Positions 1 through 6,544 of a stretch of 6,713 nt of DNA are shown here, in pieces. Location of the stretch: positions 1 to 6,713 of the forward strand of contig CAMYJY010000115.1 of the NCBI GenBank assembly GCA_947258835.1, written 5' to 3'. The notes under the pieces were generated by a model. That model was not told where the DNA came from. It saw only the letters and a list, made by a program, of their open reading frames with translations, and did no database searches. The position numbers were made by a program, and so were the translations under genes. Position 1 is the stretch's first letter. Each line of letters opens with the position of its first letter. The stretch comes from an uncultured Pirellulales bacterium (GTDB lineage: Bacteria; Planctomycetota; Planctomycetia; Pirellulales; Lacipirellulaceae).

Positions 1-1128
1 CAGCCAAAAGATTTAAAACCGGGGCAAGCGCATCTTCGCTGTACCATGGACTCCTGGGCTGATTATCAAAGCGTGCTGCAAGTGTTTGGCAAAGTACCCG
101 CTCCCGTCACTGCCACGTGGCAAGAGCTTTGCGATCATCTGCACGCGATTGGTCCGGCACATGGTATCCCGCAGCATTTTACCAGCAACGGGAATCTTGC
201 CGAACTCGCCCTCGGAACGGTTCAGTTGGGCCTCCCTTACGGCATTATGAATACGGATGGTCAACCCACCCTCCAGACAGCGAAAAAGCTGGTGGAGCGG
301 GCCATCGCCCAGGGCGTGACGCATGTGGATTGTGCGGCTGCTTATGGAACAGCCGAAGCGCGGCTGGGCCAGATTCTCAGCCAAGACGATCAATCTCAGG
401 TCACCATTGTCACCAAGCTATCACCATTGCTGCAGCTTTCTGAAAATGCCAGAGATCAGGATATCGAGAGCCATGTTGAGGCGAGTGTCTACAAATCCTG
501 TGTTGAGCTCAAGCTGCCGGTGTTGCCGTATTTGTTGCTGCATCGCTGGCAACACAGAACAAGTCACGATGGTCGCATCTGGAAAATAGTCAAGCAGCTT
601 CAGCGGAAAGGCGTCATCGGAAGGCTAGGGGCCTCCGTGCAGAATCCAGCAGAAGCTCTGCAGGCCCTCGCCGACCCGGATGTGCAATTGATCCAGCTCC
701 CCTTCAATCTATTGGATCGACGTTTCCAGCGATCGGGGTTCTCCCAAGAGGCGCCAGCACGAAAAGACGTCATTATCCAAGCTCGCAGTGTGTTGTTGCA
801 GGGATTGTTAATAGCACCTGTGGAAGCATGGCCGAAAATTCCAGGCATTCAAGTCACGGAAATTGTCAACCACATATCGGCCCTCACCAGGAAGTTGAAT
901 CGCAAGAGTATCGCTGATTTATGTGTTGCCTATGTCCGTTCCCAAAATTGGATTGACTGCCTCGTGATGGGCATGGAGAATCTCAACCAGCTTGACCAAA
1001 ATGTGGCACTCTTTCAAAATTCACGACTCAACGAGAACGAGTGCAGGGAAATAGAAGAGGCTTTCTCGGACCTTCCGGAGGAACTCTTGAACCCGGCTTT
1101 ATGGAAAAACCAGAAGGAAGCCAGATGA
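1..1128 (+). CDS. Cytidylyltransferase (SpsF-type, C-terminal end only) fused to aldo/keto reductase; 5' partial
   Basis: The reading frame is open from base 1, so the gene almost certainly starts left of the window; the ATG at 46 is the first in view but probably internal. The residues around it (LRCTMDSWADYQSVLQVF) resemble the R-x-TVDTPEDY-like end of SpsF/NeuA-type cytidylyltransferases. Counting from the ATG at 46, an aldo/keto reductase domain fills about residues 50-345. Its catalytic tetrad is visible as D95 (HVDCAAAYG), Y100, K124 (IVTKL) and H166 (LLLHRW), and the LGASVQNPAEAL stretch near 194-206 is typical of the family. The likely role is NAD(P)H-dependent reduction or oxidation of a sugar intermediate, coupled to CMP-sugar activation, for surface glycans. 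The stop overlaps the next start by 4 bp, implying one operon. The AKR assignment is firm; the N-terminal assignment rests on about 30 residues; the substrate is unknown. Confidence 0.85.
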   Translation, partial: QPKDLKPGQAHLRCTMDSWADYQSVLQVFGKVPAPVTATWQELCDHLHAIGPAHGIPQHFTSNGNLAELALGTVQLGLPYGIMNTDGQPTLQTAKKLVERAIAQGVTHVDCAAAYGTAEARLGQILSQDDQSQVTIVTKLSPLLQLSENARDQDIESHVEASVYKSCVELKLPVLPYLLLHRWQHRTSHDGRIWKIVKQLQRKGVIGRLGASVQNPAEALQALADPDVQLIQLPFNLLDRRFQRSGFSQEAPARKDVIIQARSVLLQGLLIAPVEAWPKIPGIQVTEIVNHISALTRKLNRKSIADLCVAYVRSQNWIDCLVMGMENLNQLDQNVALFQNSRLNENECREIEEAFSDLPEELLNPALWKNQKEAR

Positions 1129-1913
1129 GATCCTTCACGCTGGAAGACAAATTCATTCTCATTACCGGAGCGGCTGGGCACCTGGGCACGGCAATTTCCC
1201 ACCAATTGGCCGCAGCCGGTGCTGAGGTGCTGATGCATGGCCGTTCGGCAGAAAAGCTCCAGGCTCTGTCAGCAGCCATCAAGAGTCGCGGTGGCAGGGC
1301 AACACCCTTGGTTGGTGATGTGACGGACGAAGTGGATCAACAGAACATCGTCGAGCAAATCCTACGAACATTCCGCAGGCTGGATGGTTTGGTGCACAAT
1401 GCCTACGCGGGGGCGGTGGGCACCATGGCCAGCGTCACGACAGGGCAAATGCGTGCAAGCCTGGAAATGAATCTTGTCGCACCGTTTGGCTTCACGCAAA
1501 AGCTGCTACCCTTGCTGGAGAAATCCAAAACGGCAAGTATCGTCAATGTGGCTTCCATGTATGGAATGGTTAGTCCAGATGGGCGTATTTACGGCGATAG
1601 CGGATGCAATAGCCCGCCATTTTACGGTGCCGGCAAAGCTGGGTTGATCCAACTCACCCGCTATTGGGCGTGCCACTTGGCGACAAAAAATATCCGCGTC
1701 AACGCCATCAGCCCTGGGCCTTTTCCGCCGCGGAATATCCAAGTTGACAACCCGGAATTCCATGCCAAACTGGCCGCCAAGGTACCGATGGAGAGAATTG
1801 GTCTCGCGGATGAAGTGGGCGGGGCAGTCCAGTTTCTCCTCTCCGATGCTGCGTCGTATATCACCGGAGTGAATATCCCCATTGATGGAGGATGGACCGC
1901 GGGAAGCAATTGA
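1125..1913 (+). CDS. Short-chain dehydrogenase/reductase (SDR), PtmA-like, surface sugar biosynthesis
   Basis: This is a 262-residue classical SDR, a normal length for the family. The Rossmann glycine motif is TGAAGHLG at residues 14-21, the acidic residue after beta-3 is D65 (VGDV), and an NAG-like turn lies at 91-95 (HNAYA). The catalytic residues are N116, S144 (NVAS), Y167 and K171 (YGAGK). The RVNAISPGPF segment (191-200) and the IPIDGGW end are standard SDR features. The region from MYG through PPFYGAGKAGLIQLTRYW recalls PtmA-type dehydrogenases of flagellin-glycan and polysaccharide clusters, from memory and not from a search. The start at 1125 is chosen because its ATG overlaps the upstream TGA (ATGA), which indicates translational coupling; longer in-frame starts would lie inside the AKR gene. 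It likely works with the fused AKR on the same sugar. Substrate and cofactor preference cannot be read from the sequence. Confidence 0.93.
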   Translation: MRSFTLEDKFILITGAAGHLGTAISHQLAAAGAEVLMHGRSAEKLQALSAAIKSRGGRATPLVGDVTDEVDQQNIVEQILRTFRRLDGLVHNAYAGAVGTMASVTTGQMRASLEMNLVAPFGFTQKLLPLLEKSKTASIVNVASMYGMVSPDGRIYGDSGCNSPPFYGAGKAGLIQLTRYWACHLATKNIRVNAISPGPFPPRNIQVDNPEFHAKLAAKVPMERIGLADEVGGAVQFLLSDAASYITGVNIPIDGGWTAGSN

Positions 1914-1965
1914 TGGGCACTGCCGACTGAGTTCGCCGAGCACCTCCACTTGCCGTGCCAAGAAA

Positions 1966-3426
1966 TCAAGCCAAATCGCGGTCTTCAAAGAGAATCAGCG
2001 CCAGCAGCATGGCGGCACCGCAGTAGAGTGCGCTGTACAGCAGCGCCATTCCCAGGTAGGCCAGGGGAACGCTGGAAGAGCCCGCAATGGCGCCTTCGAT
2101 CTCGTAGTGTTCCAGCACGGGAAGCACCACCGCGATCAGTCTGCCCACGAAGGCCACAAACACGTTCTCGGCCATGGCGGACTTGGCGATTTGAGGGCCC
2201 AGGTGCCCCAGCACGTAAATACTGCCGCAGATTACCAAGTTCGGTAGCATGGGCAGCCGGGTTGAAATGGCCACGCTCATCGCGGCCATCACGACCGCTT
2301 CGAAAAACGCTAGCACCAGCCCTGGGATAATCCGCACCACCTCCGCATAGCATTGCTGCCACTCGGGTACGGTTTTGGCCGCTTCGCGGGCGTCGTAGAC
2401 GACCTTGTAGGAAACGGTTAGCAGAAAAATGATGCCCAGCACCACAAACATCAGCAGAATGGGCCAGATGATGCCCAAAAATTTTCCCAAGATGAATTGT
2501 CGGCGCCCGACCGGCTTGGAGAGTACCGTCAGTGCGGTGCGCCCCTCAATTTCGTCCGCTACCGAAACGCTGGCCGTCCACAAGGCCGTGAGAATGGCCA
2601 ACACCTTGATGGTGGTCATGCCCGATGTGGTCAGCATCTTGATATCTTCCCCAAAGGTGTTGTAGGGAATGTAAATGAAGGTCACCAGAGCGACCCCGCC
2701 GGCCAGCGTCAGCAGGAGGAAGAGTGGCTGCGATACGGCCTCTTTGGCCGTGGCCATCGCGATCATGGAAACACGGGGCGCCAGCCAATGGATCAGGAAA
2801 TAAACTGCAAACAGAGAGAGCACGCTCCATGTCGCAAGGGCTACTTGATGGACTTCTGGCATTTCGACATCCGTCACGAAGGTAGCCTGTACGACCGTCG
2901 CCACGTCCGCTTCGTTGCTCAGGTACAGCGTGTCGACGTCGGACTCAAAGCCGCGGGGCAGGTTGCCGCTGGGCAGCCACTGGTAGCGGCCGTCTTCGAC
3001 GATCAGGAGAGGGTTGCTAAAACCCCGCCCGGGCTCAACGTTTACGGCCAGCTCCTGCTCACTATCAATCGTGAAACGTTGCAATTCGTCGACGCGAAAC
3101 GAGACCTCGACGGCCTGATCCACTTGGCCAGCGGGAATTGTTGTTGAGATCGAGATCGGCCCTACGGCAGGCAGCCTTTGCAAAGAAGACAGCAGGCGCT
3201 CGACAGGCATCAGCGGCACGGCCAGCAGTGCGAGCGCAGCCAAGGCCAGCAGCGCGTAGGTGATGGGCAGCAGGATGCCCTCGCCAACGGTCGCCTGCCA
3301 GGCCCGTGCCCGGCGACGGTCACACAACCAGCAAACGCCCCACAGCCCTAGCAAGAGCAGGCCTCCCAGCGTCGTACCTACCGCCAGCAGCCAGATGGGG
3401 GTGAGCCAAACCGTTGCATTTGTCAT
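1966..3426 (-). CDS. ABC-2-type transporter permease with large extracytoplasmic domain
   Basis: This 486-residue membrane protein has about ten hydrophobic segments: near 9-31, 50-72, 193-213, 232-253, 271-290, 309-340, 370-390, 393-411, 431-446 and 458-480. The signature is DEIEGRTALTVLSKPVGRRQ at about 291-310 followed by FILGKFLG. It matches the D-E-xx-GT-hhhLhs-PvsR-xxhhhGKhh motif of ABC-2/ABC2_membrane_2 permeases, where the coupling region meets the ATPase. Between segments 2 and 3 lies a soluble stretch of about 118 residues (75-192), predicted outside the cytoplasmic membrane and rich in alternating polar and hydrophobic residues, as in beta sheet. The start at 3426 is chosen because it lies 11 bp after the acylphosphatase stop; a longer ORF to 3492 would overlap that gene. 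Family members move lipids, polysaccharides or small molecules, or act in membrane remodelling. The cargo here is unknown and no ATPase gene is in view. Confidence 0.88.
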   Translation of the reverse strand: MTNATVWLTPIWLLAVGTTLGGLLLLGLWGVCWLCDRRRARAWQATVGEGILLPITYALLALAALALLAVPLMPVERLLSSLQRLPAVGPISISTTIPAGQVDQAVEVSFRVDELQRFTIDSEQELAVNVEPGRGFSNPLLIVEDGRYQWLPSGNLPRGFESDVDTLYLSNEADVATVVQATFVTDVEMPEVHQVALATWSVLSLFAVYFLIHWLAPRVSMIAMATAKEAVSQPLFLLLTLAGGVALVTFIYIPYNTFGEDIKMLTTSGMTTIKVLAILTALWTASVSVADEIEGRTALTVLSKPVGRRQFILGKFLGIIWPILLMFVVLGIIFLLTVSYKVVYDAREAAKTVPEWQQCYAEVVRIIPGLVLAFFEAVVMAAMSVAISTRLPMLPNLVICGSIYVLGHLGPQIAKSAMAENVFVAFVGRLIAVVLPVLEHYEIEGAIAGSSSVPLAYLGMALLYSALYCGAAMLLALILFEDRDLA

Positions 3427-3437
3427 CGGGTAACCAT

Positions 3438-3725
3438 CTAGTACTGAATGCTGAAATCGACAAATTGGCCGGTTGCCGCGCGGCGGTCGCAAGTGATTTT
3501 GCGAATATTTCTAGCCTGGCGCTCCGCCAACTCCAGCAAAAATTTATCCAATTGCTGGACGGGTCCCTCGGCCACCAGTTTGACCCGGCCGTCCGCCAGG
3601 TTGCGGACAAAACCCGTCACTCCATAGCCGCGGGCCATGGAGTGGGCCGTGTAGCGGAAGCCCACACCTTGGACGTGTCCTTGATAATAAACCTGCCGAC
3701 GTTCCAGTTTTTTGGTAGAAACCAC
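3438..3725 (-). CDS. acyP: Acylphosphatase
   Basis: This small cytoplasmic enzyme hydrolyses acyl phosphates such as carbamoyl and 1,3-bisphosphoglycerate phosphoanhydrides. The product is 95 residues, within the usual 90-100. It carries both signatures: GHVQGVGFRYT at 16-26 with catalytic R24, and GVTGFVRNLADGRV at about 35-48 with catalytic N42. The A-E-G strand at 52-54 is also typical. I chose a GTG start at 3725 because AGGGAG lies 10 nt upstream and the N-terminus then has normal length. An ATG at 3773 would add 16 residues and is a real alternative; an ATG at 3845 would add 40 residues that do not look like the family. It is followed 11 bp later by the ABC permease and probably co-transcribed with it, though no functional link is obvious. 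Confidence 0.9.
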   Translation of the reverse strand: MVSTKKLERRQVYYQGHVQGVGFRYTAHSMARGYGVTGFVRNLADGRVKLVAEGPVQQLDKFLLELAERQARNIRKITCDRRAATGQFVDFSIQY

Positions 3726-3735
3726 CGGTAATTCT

Positions 3736-3741
3736 CTCCCT
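3736..3741 (-). promoter_or_regulatory. Ribosome binding site AGGGAG for acylphosphatase
   Basis: Read on the minus strand, AGGGAG lies 10 nt before the GTG at 3725. It supports this GTG over the upstream ATG at 3773, whose only purine tract, AGGGA, sits three bases before it and within a hairpin arm. Confidence 0.5.
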
Positions 3742-3777
3742 GAGGGCGTTGCTGTGCTTGCATTGAAAAACATGAAT

Positions 3778-3792
3778 CCCTGCGCGGCAGGG
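3778..3792. other. Short perfect inverted repeat (6-bp arms, 3-nt loop)
   Basis: CCCTGC-GCG-GCAGGG is a perfect GC-rich hairpin. It lies 5' of the acylphosphatase on the minus strand, beginning 5 bases upstream of the alternative ATG at 3773, and would fold its AGGGA tract into a stem. No U-run follows on either strand, so it is not a canonical terminator. It may be a leader hairpin or chance. Confidence 0.35.
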
Positions 3793-4071
3793 GACAACCA
3801 GCGGGACACCCGCGCCCGATCTGGCGACCAACGTGAGTGGGGCACTCTTCCTCCAGCGCCAGTATTTTCTCAAACGCTTGTGCGCCTTGGCCGGCGGTTC
3901 CCGGTGCCAGCCCAGGCCCTGCCGTCTCCACTGACGTACTAGCATAGCGTGTTTGCGATGTTTCGGAAGGTCTGGCGGTTCAACTTCCAGCTTGCTGACC
4001 AGGCGGCGGTAGGTGACAGCAGCGAGACAGATCTTGACCGGACAGCTGGGGTGGCCTACGCTCCGCCGGCC

Positions 4072-5136
4072 ATGCAAAGTTTTTCTGCCCAGCTGCTCTT
4101 GATCCTCGCCATACTAACCCGTCTCTGGGGGGGGGCAGCCTGTGCTGCGGAGCCGGCTTTGGTGGTGCTGGTGAATGGCAATCTGATACGGGGCAACGTT
4201 CAGCAATTAGACGAGCATTACCGAGTCCAACGTGCCGGTGGCGAGTTGCTGATTAGCCACCACCAGGTTGAAATGGTGTGTCACAGTCTGGCCGAGGTTT
4301 ACGAAAAACGCCGCGCCCAGCGAACTGCGTCCAGTGCCGACACGCATATCGAACTGGCGCGCTGGTGTTTGAGAAACGACCTGTACGAGTACGCCCAACG
4401 TGAACTGGCCGCGGCAGCCGCCCTGGAATCCGACCATGGCGATTTGCCGCAGTTGCGGCGTCAGCTCCACCAGCTGATCCAGCTCTCGCAGCTGAAACGC
4501 GCTGAATCCGCGTCCCCTGTCCCCCCGCCGGTCGCGGAGACGGATCCCCAGCTGCTCGACAAAGCGCCTCCCTGGGCTCGGACCTTATTCGTGCGTCAGA
4601 TACAACCCATTCTCATGCAGTCCTGTGCAGCCGGTGGTTGCCATGGGTGCGGAGCCGTGGCGGGGGCGTTTGAACTTGATCGACTGGCGAACCGCGGTGC
4701 GGGACATGCGGAGTTGACGCTGAAGAATTTGGCAGCTGTCTTACGTCACATTGATTGGGATGTGCCTGCACAGAGCCGTTTGCTCCAGCAATCGCTGGTT
4801 ACCGCTGAGGAGCAGGTCGCGGACTGCCAGGCGGCCGCCATGCCACCACGACAGCTGGCGATCCTGCGGATGTGGGTGGAACAGCTGGTCACCGCGGAGC
4901 AACAGGCTGGGCCCGCGGAAACGTTCGTCACCGCGGCTCCTACGGCCGGTCCACCGCAGGCCACATCGCCTCACTCAGCGGTCCAATTGGCCGATCACCA
5001 ACGTCGCGATCCGTTTGATCCCGACTTTTTCAACGCCCGCTACGGCGGTCTGCCGGCAACGCCAGCCCGACCAGCAGCGTCCACCGCACCGGCTCGTCGG
5101 GAGTCCTCCGAGCAGCAGACGCCTGGGCGGGAATGA
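4072..5136 (+). CDS. Exported cytochrome-c-like protein with CX4CH site (planctomycete type)
   Basis: The product is 354 residues. Residues 1-26 form a signal peptide: a hydrophobic core LLLILAIL, then a small-residue stretch GGAACAA before EP. This defines the start at 4072, although no Shine-Dalgarno is visible. Residues 28-75 form a small beta-like domain (VLVNGNLIRGNV) seen, to my memory, in planctomycete proteins. A helical stretch with HIELARWCLRNDLYEYAQREL at about 92-112 follows. The region 170-275 looks like a cytochrome-c fold: QIQPILMQSC at 176-185, then C185-AAGG-C190-H191 as a CX4CH haem-attachment site, and M257 in AAMPPRQLAILRMW as a likely distal Met ligand. The tail is Pro/Ala-rich with a DPFDPDFFNARY block at 313-324. 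Haem binding and an electron-transfer role outside the cytoplasmic membrane are inferred. A lipoprotein is less likely, because the stretch before C24 is GAA. Confidence 0.8.
   Translation: MQSFSAQLLLILAILTRLWGGAACAAEPALVVLVNGNLIRGNVQQLDEHYRVQRAGGELLISHHQVEMVCHSLAEVYEKRRAQRTASSADTHIELARWCLRNDLYEYAQRELAAAAALESDHGDLPQLRRQLHQLIQLSQLKRAESASPVPPPVAETDPQLLDKAPPWARTLFVRQIQPILMQSCAAGGCHGCGAVAGAFELDRLANRGAGHAELTLKNLAAVLRHIDWDVPAQSRLLQQSLVTAEEQVADCQAAAMPPRQLAILRMWVEQLVTAEQQAGPAETFVTAAPTAGPPQATSPHSAVQLADHQRRDPFDPDFFNARYGGLPATPARPAASTAPARRESSEQQTPGRE
4127..4135 (+). repeat. Homopolymer run of nine G
   Basis: Nine consecutive G lie within the signal-peptide coding sequence of the cytochrome-like gene, covering codons for Trp-Gly-Gly-Ala near residues 19-22. 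Such runs can slip during replication and shift the frame, and they are also a common place for sequencing length errors. Confidence 0.9.
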
Positions 5137-5147
5137 CGTGGCTGACT

Positions 5148-5154
5148 GGGGAGG
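5148..5154 (+). promoter_or_regulatory. Strong Shine-Dalgarno-like GGGGAGG before the small ORF
   Basis: GGGGAGG lies 4 nt before the TTG at 5159 and 12 bp after the stop of the cytochrome-like gene. No nearer start serves a larger gene, and the KAS ATG is 121 bases downstream, so if functional it serves the small ORF. Confidence 0.35.
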
Positions 5155-5158
5155 CGGG

Positions 5159-5269
5159 TTGTACAAACCGGGCGAAATGGTTAGCCTCAACAGACTTGTT
5201 CTCGTGTCATTCGCCCTTGCTGCCGTCGTGCTAGGGGCCTCCCACCGCTTTGCCCTCCCCCCAGAATAA
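5159..5269 (+). CDS. Possible small hydrophobic leader ORF before the KAS gene
   Basis: A TTG at 5159 preceded by GGGGAGG (5148-5154, spacer 4 nt) opens a 36-codon frame; an in-frame ATG at 5177 would give 30 residues. The peptide has one hydrophobic span (LVLVSFALAAVVLGA) and ends HRFALPPE, so it could insert in a membrane as a single helix or act as a short signal-like leader. It ends with TAA at 5267-5269, six bases before the KAS ATG and in exactly the same reading frame. The KAS start lacks its own Shine-Dalgarno, so translational coupling through this ORF is plausible. The sequence is too short for family recognition, and it could be chance coding in an intergenic gap of 139 bp. Confidence 0.35.
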   Translation: MYKPGEMVSLNRLVLVSFALAAVVLGASHRFALPPE

Positions 5270-5275
5270 TTGACC

Positions 5276-6520
5276 ATGATCCGTAGCGCTCAGGATGACC
5301 AGCGAATCGTGATTACAGGCGTGGGCCTAACTGCCCCCAACGGTGACAACCTGGCCGACTATCGGGCCGCACTGTTGGCCGGTCGTAGCGGAGTCGGTAA
5401 GTACCACATCCGCTACGTGGGGGACACGCTTGCTGGCCAGTGCCATTTTGACGAGTTGAAGTATCAGAAGCGGAAGGAGGTACGCCGCGGTACGCGGGCT
5501 GGCAGTGTGGGCATCTATTGTGCGCACGAGGCGGTGGCCGACGCGGGACTCGACTGGCCGCAGATCGATCCGACGAGGGTCGGGGTCTATATCGGGGTGA
5601 CCGAGCATGGCAATGTAGAAACGGAAAACGAAATCAACGAGATCAAGGCCTTTGATTATGACACCAAGGTCTGGTCCCACCATCACAACCCCCGCACGGT
5701 GGCCAACAACCCGGCGGGAGAAATTACCTTAAATCTGGGCATCACGGGGCCGCACTACACCATTGGGGCCGCCTGTGCGGCGGGCAACGCAGGGCTCATC
5801 CAAGGCGCGCAGATGTTGCGGCTGCAGGAATGCGACGTAGCGATCGCCGGTGGGGTTTCGGAGAGCATTCGCACCTTCGGCATTTTTGCCGGTTTTGCCA
5901 GCCAGGGAGCGTTGGCTGCCAACGCCGACCCGGCCCGGGCCAGCCGTCCGTTTGATCGGGATCGTAATGGCATCGTGGTCTCCGAGGGCGGTTGCCTGTA
6001 CACCCTCGAACGCTATGCCGACGCGGCGCGACGTGGTGCCCGCATCTATGGCGAGCTGGCCGGCTATGCCATCACCAGTGACGCCAGCGATTTCGTCTTA
6101 CCCAATCCCGAGCAACAGGCACGCTGCATGCACCTGGCGCTGGCCCGGGCTGAGATGCGTGCGGATCAGATTGACTTGGTGAGCACGCACGCCACCGCCA
6201 CGGAAAGCGGTGACATTCAAGAGTGCGCGGCTGTCCGGCGGGTCTTCGGTGCATCGCCCGAGACACTGATCAACAATACGAAAAGCTTTATCGGGCATGC
6301 GATGGGGGCCGCCGGGTCGCTAGAACTCGCTGGTAATTTGCCCGCCTTCGAAGATGGTGTGTGCCATCCGACAATCAATGTCGACAACCTGGACCCCCAG
6401 TGCGAGCTGGCGGGCTTGGTACTCAATGAAGCTCGAGAAAATAAGTCCGTGGACACGATTTTGAATAATTCCTTTGGTATGTTGGGAATTAATTCTGTGG
6501 TCGTGATCAAAAAAGTCTGA
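5276..6520 (+). CDS. Beta-ketoacyl-ACP synthase (KAS I/II family, FabF-like), atypical gating loop
   Basis: The enzyme performs decarboxylative Claisen condensation of malonyl-ACP with an acyl primer in the cytoplasm. The product is 414 residues, the family's normal length. It begins RIVITGVGLTAPNG, a hallmark N-terminus. The nucleophile is C167 (IGAACAAGN), the two catalytic His are H305 (VSTHATATESGD) and H341 (NTKSFIGHAMGAAG), and the conserved Lys is K336. Departures from typical FabF are SEGGCLYTLE where GEGAGxxxLE is usual (about 236-245), HAT for HGT, and FGMLG (400-404) for FGFGG. The gatekeeper Phe of E. coli FabF is thus Met402. The ATG at 5276 is preferred over TTG at 5270; neither has a clear Shine-Dalgarno. 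An ACP gene follows, so the pair likely forms a dedicated chain-elongation module. Substitutions suggest a specialised acyl chain rather than housekeeping FabF, but the product is unknown. Confidence 0.93.
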   Translation: MIRSAQDDQRIVITGVGLTAPNGDNLADYRAALLAGRSGVGKYHIRYVGDTLAGQCHFDELKYQKRKEVRRGTRAGSVGIYCAHEAVADAGLDWPQIDPTRVGVYIGVTEHGNVETENEINEIKAFDYDTKVWSHHHNPRTVANNPAGEITLNLGITGPHYTIGAACAAGNAGLIQGAQMLRLQECDVAIAGGVSESIRTFGIFAGFASQGALAANADPARASRPFDRDRNGIVVSEGGCLYTLERYADAARRGARIYGELAGYAITSDASDFVLPNPEQQARCMHLALARAEMRADQIDLVSTHATATESGDIQECAAVRRVFGASPETLINNTKSFIGHAMGAAGSLELAGNLPAFEDGVCHPTINVDNLDPQCELAGLVLNEARENKSVDTILNNSFGMLGINSVVVIKKV

Positions 6521-6544
6521 AGCGGGTTACGAGCTGCCGTCTAT

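Larger units (their letters stand above)
3726..4071. other. Divergent intergenic region, 346 bp, no supported gene
   Basis: This stretch separates the minus-strand acylphosphatase from the plus-strand cytochrome-like gene, so promoters for both should lie here. I could not pick out a convincing -35/-10 pair. Open frames exist on both strands. One on the minus strand starting at ATG 3945 encodes an unusually basic stretch (KAHKRLRKYWRWRKS), but it runs out of frame into the acylphosphatase and is not recognised. A plus-strand extension of the downstream gene back to 3949 has no signal-peptide logic. The only structure of note is a short hairpin at 3778-3792. If the acylphosphatase starts at 3773, the region shrinks accordingly. 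Confidence 0.55.

Noticed and set aside
401..430. Repeated TCACCATTG within the reductase gene
   Set aside because: Two 9-bp copies lie inside conserved coding sequence around the catalytic Lys and are not multiples of any larger unit; this is likely chance.
1914..1965. Bidirectional terminator between the convergent genes
   Set aside because: Only weak GGCAC/GTGCC complementarity with a long loop and no T-run; not enough to call.
2497..3147. Long plus-strand frame opposite the ABC permease
   Set aside because: It is a shadow of a GC-rich coding gene. The minus-strand frame has clear membrane segments and the ABC-2 motif.
3949..4071. Upstream in-frame extension of the cytochrome-like gene (41 residues)
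   Set aside because: It would bury a well-formed signal peptide inside the protein, so the start at 4072 is preferred.
3544..4077. Minus-strand open frame of 177 codons across the acylphosphatase gene
   Set aside because: Its second half overlaps a clear acylphosphatase in another frame, and no family is recognisable. Only its basic middle part is kept as a low-interest observation.
4751..5158. Plus-strand frame overlapping the end of the cytochrome-like gene and joining the small ORF
   Set aside because: The part before 5137 is an Arg/Ser/Pro-rich shadow in another frame of a supported gene. Only the end after 5159 has its own start signal.
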